Source: Kangiellaceae bacterium (GTDB lineage: Bacteria; Pseudomonadota; Gammaproteobacteria; Enterobacterales; Kangiellaceae). Taken from it: a stretch of DNA of 6,952 nucleotides. Shown here in pieces: positions 1 through 4,633 of the stretch. The position numbers were made by a program, and so were the translations under genes. The DNA lies in the NCBI GenBank assembly GCA_030148365.1, contig JASBTO010000270.1, forward strand, positions 1 to 6,952. Direction: 5' to 3'. The notes beneath the pieces are model-generated. The model was not told where the DNA came from. It saw only the letters and a list, made by a program, of their open reading frames with translations, and searched no databases. Within the stretch, counting starts at the first letter, position 1, and each line of letters starts with the position of its first letter.

Positions 1-109
1 CGTCAAAGTTGACGCCCTTCTCAGCCAGGACGATTCGCACCTGGTGGCTATAGATGTCATCGGCTCCCGAAAAGAGCGTCATTACTGATCGTCTGGCAAC
101 TACGGCCAT
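1..109 (-). CDS. sspA: Stringent starvation protein A, N-terminal fragment
   Basis: This is the first 36 codons of SspA, cut by the left edge of the window. SspA is a glutathione-S-transferase-fold protein that binds RNA polymerase and alters transcription during starvation and acid stress; it has no known GST activity. The visible N-terminus (MAVVARRSVMTLFSG, then DDIYSHQVRIVLAEKG) is nearly the E. coli SspA start and contains the beginning of the thioredoxin-like GST domain. The ATG is preceded by a good ribosome binding site (GGAGAAAGGAAC directly before the start). The gene lies on the same strand as petABC, as in Pseudomonas, and sspB would be expected next, outside the window. A strong terminator ends about 30 bases before the start, so its promoter is not obvious. 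Identification is confident despite truncation. Confidence 0.93.
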   Translation of the reverse strand, partial: MAVVARRSVMTLFSGADDIYSHQVRIVLAEKGVNFD

Positions 110-138
110 GTTCCTTTCTCCAGTAAACTTGAAAACAG

Positions 139-174
139 AAAAAGCTCCTGACCCGGATTTACCGGATCAAGAGC
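139..174 (-). terminator. Rho-independent terminator after petC
   Basis: Read on the minus strand, a 13-bp stem (arms 162-174 and 144-156) with two G-U wobbles and a 5-base loop (157-161) is followed by five T residues (143-139). It sits 30 bases past the petC stop and should end the petABC transcript, either fully or partly, before sspA. Confidence 0.82.
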
Positions 175-204
175 CCGTCAACCTTTAGCAATCGCGAGGC
201 ATTC

Positions 205-936
205 TCAATGAATATCTTTCCAGTATTCCTTTTTCAGGAACCAGGCGACAGCGCCAAACAACAACAGGAAGATAATCACCTTGAGGCCCAGGGATTCCCG
301 CTTGAGCTTCATGGGCTCCGCGGTGTAGGCCATAAAAGCCACCAGATCGCGAATTGACTCGTCATACTCCCCGGCACTGAGGGAGCCTTCCTCGACCAGT
401 TCGAGGTGGCCACCGGCAGACAGATCATCGGTCAGTATCTGGGTGCCCTGCAGGGGCGCCAGAACGTGGGGCATGCCGACGTCCGGAAACACGGTGTTGT
501 TGACGCCGTAGGGCCGGGACTCATCCTTGTAGAATGCGCGCAGATAGTTATAGACCCAATCTTCGCCACGGGACCGCACCACCAGGGTCAGATCCGGCGG
601 CTGGGTACCAAACCAGTTTGCCGCATAGGCCGCCGGCATGGTGTTGGTCATGGTGTCGCCAATTTTCTGTTCGCCGAATACCAGGTTATCCATCACGGCA
701 TCGTCACTCAGCTGCAGATCTTCTGCCAGCCGCGACCAGCGCTGATACTCCATGGTATGACAACCGAGACAGTAGTTGACGTACAGCTTGGCGCCATGTT
801 GCAGCGCAGCGGTATTGGTCAGCTTGATGTTGGCCGGGTCGTCGGGATAAAGCTGTCCGCCCCCCGCCGCCAACGCCGGTACTGAAACCAGCAGGCCGGA
901 GGACAAGGCAAATAATAGGCTGATTATGCTTTTCAT
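205..936 (-). CDS. petC: Cytochrome c1 subunit of the bc1 complex
   Basis: This is the cytochrome c1 of ubiquinol:cytochrome c oxidoreductase (complex III). It passes electrons from the Rieske protein to soluble or membrane-bound cytochrome c on the periplasmic side. The 243-residue product has a Sec signal peptide (about residues 1-24, ending in ALAA), the heme c attachment motif CLGCH at 56-60, and a likely axial methionine, Met155, in VGMPHVLAP. A single C-terminal membrane anchor (about 217-234) is followed by a lysine-rich cytoplasmic tail. The start at 936 was chosen because it opens directly onto the signal peptide; an in-frame start at 987 would add 17 polar residues inside petB. The ATG shares one base with the petB stop (TAATG), with a GGGTG-type binding site just before it, which suggests translational coupling. 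A terminator follows at 139-174. Confidence 0.96.
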   Translation of the reverse strand: MKSIISLLFALSSGLLVSVPALAAGGGQLYPDDPANIKLTNTAALQHGAKLYVNYCLGCHTMEYQRWSRLAEDLQLSDDAVMDNLVFGEQKIGDTMTNTMPAAYAANWFGTQPPDLTLVVRSRGEDWVYNYLRAFYKDESRPYGVNNTVFPDVGMPHVLAPLQGTQILTDDLSAGGHLELVEEGSLSAGEYDESIRDLVAFMAYTAEPMKLKRESLGLKVIIFLLLFGAVAWFLKKEYWKDIH

Positions 937-2150
937 TAGTGTGTCACCCTGTCCGGTACCGGTTTGGTCTTTTCCCACCTGCTCCACCAGGGCATGGCAA
1001 GGAAGTAGAAGAAGTAGATAAAGGTACAGATCTGCGCCATCAGCGTTCCCATCGGGGTAGGTACCTGGGTACCCAGATAGCCCAGAATGACAAAGGCTAT
1101 CACAAACAGGGTCAGCATGATCTTGGTGGTCCAGCCACGGTAGCGAATGGATCTGACCGGGCTGCGATCCAGCCAGGGCAACAGGAACAGCACCACGATA
1201 GACAGCGCCATGGCCAATGCGCCCAGCTGATCATTGGGGATGGCCCGCAAGATCGTATAGAAAGGCGTGAAGTACCAGACCGGCGCAATGTGCTCGGGGG
1301 TCTTCAGCGGATTGGCCGGAATGAAGTTCGGCGCTTCCAGGAAGTAACCGCCCATTTCCGGAGCGAAGAAAATAATCGCACTGAAGATGATCAGGAAACC
1401 GACCACGCCGACAATATCCTTGACGGTGTAGTAGGGATGGAACGGGATACCATCCAGCGGAATGCCGTTCTCGTCCTTGTGGTCCTTGATTTCGATACCG
1501 TCAGGGTTGTTGGAGCCTACTTTGTGCAGGGCGACAATGTGCAGGAACACCATTGCGACCAGTGCCAGAGGTACGGCCACCACGTGCAATGCGAAGAAAC
1601 GGTTCAGGGTGGCGCCGGAAATATTGTAGTCACCCCGGATCCAGACGGTCAGATCTTCACCGATCACCGGGATGGTACCGAACAGGTTGATAATCACCTG
1701 GGCACCCCAGAAAGACATCTGGCCCCACGGCAGCAGGTAACCCATAAAGGCTTCTGCCATCAGCAGCACAAAAATGATCATGCCGAAAATCCACACCAGT
1801 TCCCGCGGCTTCCTGAAGGAGCCGTAGATGATGCCCCGGAACATGTGCAGATAAATCACCGCAAAGAAGGCCGAGGCACCGGTGGAATGCATGTACCGGA
1901 TCAGCCAGCCCCACTCGACATCGCGCATGATGTACTCAACGGAAGCAAAGGCGCCATCGGCGGACGGATTGAAACTCATGGTCAGCCAGATGCCGGTAAT
2001 GATTTGGTTAACCAGTACCAGCAGAGCCAGCGAGCCGAAGAAATACCAGAAATTGAAATTCTTGGGAGCGTAATATTCCGCCAGATGCTCATTCCAGACC
2101 TTGGTAGCCGGGAAACGGGCATCGACCCACTCCATAAAGTTAGTCCACAT
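936..2150 (-). CDS. petB: Cytochrome b subunit of the bc1 complex
   Basis: This 404-residue integral membrane protein carries hemes bL and bH and both quinone sites (Qo, Qi) of complex III. The four expected heme ligands are visible: His88 and His102 in helix B (MHSTG...YLHMFRG), and His189 and His204 in helix D (ALHVVAVP...FLHIVALH). The Qi-side residues His209 and the FHPYYTVKD segment (237-245) are present. The Qo-loop motif that reads PEWY in mitochondria is PVWY here (290-293). The protein is full-length, with the N-terminal cytochrome b6-like half and C-terminal subunit IV-like half fused, as in proteobacterial PetB. The helix D ligands are 15 residues apart, whereas those of helix B are 14 apart. 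The start overlaps the petA stop by one base (TGATG) and has a strong AAGGGGAGG binding site upstream. It is the central gene of petABC. Confidence 0.97.
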   Translation of the reverse strand: MWTNFMEWVDARFPATKVWNEHLAEYYAPKNFNFWYFFGSLALLVLVNQIITGIWLTMSFNPSADGAFASVEYIMRDVEWGWLIRYMHSTGASAFFAVIYLHMFRGIIYGSFRKPRELVWIFGMIIFVLLMAEAFMGYLLPWGQMSFWGAQVIINLFGTIPVIGEDLTVWIRGDYNISGATLNRFFALHVVAVPLALVAMVFLHIVALHKVGSNNPDGIEIKDHKDENGIPLDGIPFHPYYTVKDIVGVVGFLIIFSAIIFFAPEMGGYFLEAPNFIPANPLKTPEHIAPVWYFTPFYTILRAIPNDQLGALAMALSIVVLFLLPWLDRSPVRSIRYRGWTTKIMLTLFVIAFVILGYLGTQVPTPMGTLMAQICTFIYFFYFLAMPWWSRWEKTKPVPDRVTH

Positions 2151-2743
2151 CAGGCGGCCTCCCCTTCAGCGGCACCGATCAGGATCCGGGTGTCGCTCAA
2201 AAACTGGTAGGGGGGTACTTCCAGGTTGCGCTGGGCCGGTACCCCTTTGAAAACCCGACCCGAAAGGTCGAATTTGGAACCGTGACAGGGACAGAAAAAC
2301 CCGCCCAGCCAGTCCGGCGACACGCTTCCGAGTTCCTTCACATAGGTCGGGGAGCAACCGAGATGGGTACAAAGACCGACGGTCACGAAGTATTCGGGAT
2401 TGATTGCCCGGTAAGGACCTGTCATGCCGGCCGGCTGTTGTCCTTCTTCCGCGGAGTCGGGATCTGCCAGATTGTCGGTGAGGCTTTCCAGGCTTTCCAG
2501 CATTTTCTGATCGCGGCGCACAATCCAGACCGGCTTGCCCCGCCATTCGACGGTCATCTGCTGACCGTACTGCAGCTTGCTGATATCAATTTCTACTGGC
2601 GCACCCGCCGCCTGGGCTCTTGCGCTAGGATTCCAGGAGGCAAGAAAAGGCCAGGCTACAAAGCCCGCACCTACCGCTCCGGTTCCTACGGTAAGACCGG
2701 TCAGCAGACGTCTGCGACCCTTATCCACACCGTCGTTTTTCAT
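2150..2743 (-). CDS. petA: Rieske iron-sulfur subunit of the bc1 complex
   Basis: This is the Rieske [2Fe-2S] protein that takes the first electron from ubiquinol at Qo and delivers it to cytochrome c1. The 197-residue product begins with a twin-arginine-type signal anchor (Arg10-Arg11-Arg12 followed by a hydrophobic stretch, about 13-36), consistent with Tat export of the folded cluster domain, with the anchor retained in the membrane. The cluster-binding boxes are CTHLGC (125-130) and CPCHGS (151-156). By family rules Cys125, His127, Cys151 and His154 bind the cluster, and Cys130 and Cys153 form the stabilising disulfide. The ATG at 2743 has a GGGGAG binding site about 8 bases upstream. It is the first gene of petABC and its stop overlaps the petB start. 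A probable promoter lies about 130 bases upstream. Confidence 0.97.
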   Translation of the reverse strand: MKNDGVDKGRRRLLTGLTVGTGAVGAGFVAWPFLASWNPSARAQAAGAPVEIDISKLQYGQQMTVEWRGKPVWIVRRDQKMLESLESLTDNLADPDSAEEGQQPAGMTGPYRAINPEYFVTVGLCTHLGCSPTYVKELGSVSPDWLGGFFCPCHGSKFDLSGRVFKGVPAQRNLEVPPYQFLSDTRILIGAAEGEAA

Positions 2744-2869
2744 TCAAAACTCTCCCCGTTTACTGGTGAAGGCGTCATTACGACTCTGGCAACACTTACG
2801 GCTTTCGGCCTCTGGACCCTTGCGGCCCGGGCACACCACCCTGATGCTCATTGTTCGGTGAAGCAGTGG
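2744..2869 (-). promoter_or_regulatory. petABC leader with a possible 35-codon upstream ORF
   Basis: If transcription starts near 2869, petA has a leader of roughly 125 bases. Within it, a minus-strand open frame from an ATG at 2851 to a TGA at 2744-2746 would encode 35 residues, with cysteines at positions 7, 20 and 21 and many basic residues. Its stop directly abuts the petA ATG. A second, 12-codon frame (ATG at 2778) ends in a TGA that overlaps the petA ATG. Neither has a clear ribosome binding site, and open frames of this length arise by chance, so translation is unproven. No riboswitch class was recognised. Confidence 0.25.
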
Positions 2870-2875
2870 GGCGCA

Positions 2876-2904
2876 ATCATATAAAAAAACCCTTGTGTTT
2901 ACAA
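2876..2904 (-). promoter_or_regulatory. Probable sigma70 promoter of petABC
   Basis: On the minus strand, TTGTAA (2904-2899) and TATGAT (2881-2876) are separated by 17 bases. These match the sigma70 -35 consensus in 4 of 6 positions and the -10 consensus in 5 of 6. The site lies between the rpsI terminator and petA, where a promoter for the bc1 operon is expected. The -35 element is embedded in a 6-bp inverted repeat (arms 2891-2896 and 2901-2906) followed on the minus strand by G and seven Ts, so the same bases could also act as a weak second terminator. Confidence 0.5.
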
Positions 2905-2937
2905 GGTAAAAGCCGCCCCTGAAACCCGGCTTCAGGC

Positions 2938-2967
2938 AAAAAAAAACGCCCGTAAAAACGGGCGTTT
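2938..2967 (-). terminator. Rho-independent terminator of rplM-rpsI
   Basis: A perfect 10-bp stem (arms 2958-2967 and 2944-2953) with a 4-base loop is followed on the minus strand by a T run (2943-2938) that extends the three Ts at the base of the stem. It lies about 40 bases past the rpsI stop and separates the ribosomal operon from petABC. Confidence 0.9.
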
Positions 2968-3007
2968 GACAATCTCGTCTCGCAATACTTTGCAGACAGT
3001 CCCAAGC

Positions 3008-3400
3008 TTAACGCTTGGAGAATTGCGGACGCTTGCGAGCCTTGTGCAGACCGACCTTCTTGCGCTCGACGGCGCGAGAATCCCGGGTGACGTAGCCGGC
3101 CTTGCGCAAGGAGGCACGCAGGGTCTCGTCATATTCCATCAGGGCACGCGTGATGCCATGGCGAATGGCGCCCGCCTGACCGGTTCCGCCGCCACCGGCG
3201 ACCGTGATGTAAACGTCGAACTTTTCAACGTTTTCGGTCAGCTCGAGGGGTTGGCGAACCACCATGCGAGAGGTCTCGCGACCAAAGTATTCTTCCAATG
3301 TGCGCTGGTTGATAGTGATCTTGCCAGAGCCTGGACGCAGGAATACGCGAGCGGTTGAGCTTTTGCGACGACCTGTTCCGTAATATTGAGTATCAGCCAT
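3008..3400 (-). CDS. rpsI: 30S ribosomal protein S9
   Basis: Ribosomal protein S9 is a component of the small-subunit head whose C-terminal basic tail reaches the P-site tRNA. The 130-residue product is the same length as E. coli S9 and nearly identical to it in the hallmark stretches QYYGTGRRKSS, YFGRET, MVVRQPLEL, GQAGAIRHGITRAL and the C-terminal RPQFSKR. The start ATG at 3400 lies 13 bases past the rplM stop, so the two genes form the standard L13-S9 pair on one transcript. The binding site before rpsI is weak, which fits expression linked to rplM translation. Transcription is expected to end at the hairpin at 2938-2967. Confidence 0.98.
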   Translation of the reverse strand: MADTQYYGTGRRKSSTARVFLRPGSGKITINQRTLEEYFGRETSRMVVRQPLELTENVEKFDVYITVAGGGGTGQAGAIRHGITRALMEYDETLRASLRKAGYVTRDSRAVERKKVGLHKARKRPQFSKR

Positions 3401-3413
3401 AATCAGTTACCGA

Positions 3414-3842
3414 TTAAATTTCCAGTACTTTGGGTTGTTGAGCCTGGTGACCATGCTCGGGACCCGCGTAAACCTTGAGCTTGCGAAACATGGCGCGACC
3501 CAGCGGATTTCTGGGCAGCATGCCCTTGACCGCGCTCTCGATGATGCGCTCCGGGGCCTTGTCCTGCAGCTTGGCGAAGTTGATGGACTTGATGCCGCCA
3601 GGAAAACCTGAGTGGCTGTAGTACATCTTGTCTTCTGTCTTGTTGCCGGTCACCGTCACCTTTTCCGCATTGACGACAATGATATAGTCGCCGGTATCCA
3701 CGTGTGGCGTGAACTCAGGCTTGTGTTTACCGCGTAAGCGCCTTGCTATTTCTGTCGCGAGGCGACCCAGTGTCTTGCCACTGGCGTCAACCAAATACCA
3801 GTCGCGCTTTACTGAATCTGGCTTTGCACTGAAGGTTTTCAT
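3414..3842 (-). CDS. rplM: 50S ribosomal protein L13
   Basis: Ribosomal protein L13 is an early-assembling large-subunit protein. The product is 142 residues, exactly the E. coli length, beginning MKTFSAKPDSVKRDWY and containing the conserved stretches GKTLGRLATEIARRLRGKHK, PHVDTGDYIIV, AVKGMLPRNPLGR and FRKLKVYAG. The start at 3842 was chosen over an in-frame start at 3935: it matches the family N-terminus, whereas the extra 31 residues would include the promoter region. A CGGAG motif lies about 12 bases upstream. rpsI follows after 13 bases. In E. coli, L13 represses its own operon through the mRNA leader. A similar control is possible here, but no specific structure was identified. Confidence 0.98.
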   Translation of the reverse strand: MKTFSAKPDSVKRDWYLVDASGKTLGRLATEIARRLRGKHKPEFTPHVDTGDYIIVVNAEKVTVTGNKTEDKMYYSHSGFPGGIKSINFAKLQDKAPERIIESAVKGMLPRNPLGRAMFRKLKVYAGPEHGHQAQQPKVLEI

Positions 3843-3891
3843 GTGTTGTCTTTGCTCCGAATACTGGAAACCGTCCGCAAAAAGAGCGCGA

Positions 3892-3920
3892 ATTCTACAG
3901 AAAACCCTGGCGATGCACAA
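3892..3920 (-). promoter_or_regulatory. Probable sigma70 promoter of rplM-rpsI
   Basis: On the minus strand, TTGTGC (3920-3915) and TAGAAT (3897-3892) are separated by 17 bases. The -10 box matches the consensus at 5 of 6 positions and the -35 box at 3 of 6. The -10 is followed by a GC-rich discriminator (TCGCGC), a feature typical of stringently controlled ribosomal promoters. The predicted start near 3885 gives a leader of about 43 bases before rplM. Confidence 0.55.
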
Positions 3921-3961
3921 GGGGTTTCCCGGCATATGTTCGCCCTCATCGGGGATGGCCG

Positions 3962-4066
3962 GAATAAAAGCCGGAATTTCCGGTTTATTCTCAGAAAACC
4001 CTTTATTTACCGAGGGAATTAGTATAAATAACTGTTCTTGTGTCTCGCGTTAGCGTCTCGCTAAAA
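3962..4066 (+). promoter_or_regulatory. Divergent intergenic region upstream of the HU-like gene
   Basis: The 332 bases between rplM and the HU-like gene (3843-4174) hold no convincing gene. Near the middle is an interrupted palindrome: arms 3962-3968 (GAATAAA) and 3984-3990, with inner arms 3971-3976 (CCGGAA) and 3978-3983. A second palindrome (TTAGCG, TCT, CGCTAA) lies at 4050-4064. Possible plus-strand promoter elements are TATAAA at 4023-4028, without a good -35 box, and TTGTGT (4038-4043) with TAAAAG (4062-4067) at an 18-base spacing. The second -10 would overlap the 4050-4064 palindrome. The promoter assignment is weak. Confidence 0.3.
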
Positions 4067-4174
4067 GCCACCCTTCGAGTGGCGGGACACACTTGCGGTA
4101 GCTCCAAATGGGGGTAAGCTGCCTGTGAATCGACGCGAATTGTAGCAATTAACCCAACCAAGAGGCAATGACAA

Positions 4175-4552
4175 ATGGCGGTGAAAAAGACCAAGAAAGC
4201 AGCTGGCAGCAAAGCCAAACCGGCGGCTCGCAAGGTAACTGCAGTCAAGGAGAAATACACCAAAACCCAGATTTTGAACGAAATCGCGGAAAACACCGAA
4301 CTCAGCAAGAAGCAGGTCAGTTCGGTACTGGACGAACTCGGTGTGGTCATCGAACGGCACGTGAAGAAGCGTTCCGTCGGCGAATTCACTCTGCCGGGCC
4401 TGTTGAAAATCTCTACCGTGCGTAAACCGGCCACCAAGGCGCGCAAGGGCATTAACCCCTTCACCGGGGAAGAGACCACTTTCAAGGCAAAACCGGCCCG
4501 CACCATGGTGAAAATCCGCCCGCTCAAGAAGCTCAAGGACATGGTGGAGTAA
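4175..4552 (+). CDS. HU-family DNA-binding protein with lysine/alanine-rich N-terminal tail
   Basis: This is a small basic nucleoid-type protein of 125 residues, compared with about 90 for classical HU. Residues 1-27 form a low-complexity Lys/Ala tail with nine lysines. The HU/IHF fold covers about 28-125: the helical dimerisation part (KTQILNEIAENTELSKKQVSSVLDEL), then the beta-arm region (GEFTLPGLLKISTVRKPATKARKGINPFTGEE) and a C-terminal segment ending KIRPLKKLKDMVE. Pro95 in INP corresponds to the DNA-intercalating proline of the HU arm tip. The arm sequence differs from the usual GTF...GRNPQTG of HupA/HupB, so this is a divergent HU paralogue rather than the housekeeping HU. GAGG at 4162-4165 lies 9 bases before this ATG and only 2 before an out-of-frame ATG at 4168, which supports the chosen start. 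It is a single-gene unit with its own terminator, divergent from rplM. Its specific role is unknown. Confidence 0.92.
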   Translation: MAVKKTKKAAGSKAKPAARKVTAVKEKYTKTQILNEIAENTELSKKQVSSVLDELGVVIERHVKKRSVGEFTLPGLLKISTVRKPATKARKGINPFTGEETTFKAKPARTMVKIRPLKKLKDMVE

Positions 4553-4570
4553 ACTTCACGGTTAATAAGA

Positions 4571-4600
4571 AAAGGCGGAATTCCCATTCCGCCTTTTTTT
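4571..4600 (+). terminator. Terminator between the HU-like gene and zapE, possibly bidirectional
   Basis: A perfect 11-bp stem (arms 4571-4581 and 4586-4596) with a 4-base loop is followed by Ts to 4600. It begins 18 bases after the HU-like stop codon. On the minus strand the same stem is followed by TCTTATT, so it may also end zapE transcription, whose stop is 34 bases away. Confidence 0.9.
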
Positions 4601-4633
4601 ATGCCTGAAGACCCTGGCCGGGGCTGCGTGACT

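Noticed and set aside
937..987. N-terminal extension of petC to 987
   Set aside because: The added 17 residues are polar, would bury the signal peptide and lie entirely within petB. The start at 936 has the coupled overlap and a binding site.
939..2210. Long plus-strand open frame of 423 codons
   Set aside because: It lies antisense to petB, which has unmistakable cytochrome b motifs. Its translation is polar and rich in His/Gln/Arg, with no recognisable domain, as expected of a shadow frame in GC-rich DNA.
2282..2884. Plus-strand open frame of 200 codons
   Set aside because: It is antisense to petA and runs through the petABC leader and promoter; no domain or binding site was seen.
2932..3132. 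Minus-strand 66-codon frame overlapping the end of rpsI
   Set aside because: It is out of frame with rpsI and reads through the rpsI terminator hairpin, so it is not a plausible gene.
3843..3935. N-terminal extension of rplM to 3935
   Set aside because: The extension covers the likely promoter and is absent from L13 proteins, which begin MKTF.
4168..4425. Alternative plus-strand start at 4168 in another frame of the HU-like gene
   Set aside because: The GAGG site is only 2 bases from this ATG but 9 from the HU-like ATG, and the translation has no HU features.
4003..4587. Minus-strand open frame of 194 codons
   Set aside because: It is antisense to the HU-like gene and runs through the HU-like gene's terminator hairpin; no domain was recognised. 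The HU-like frame has a binding site and clear family motifs.
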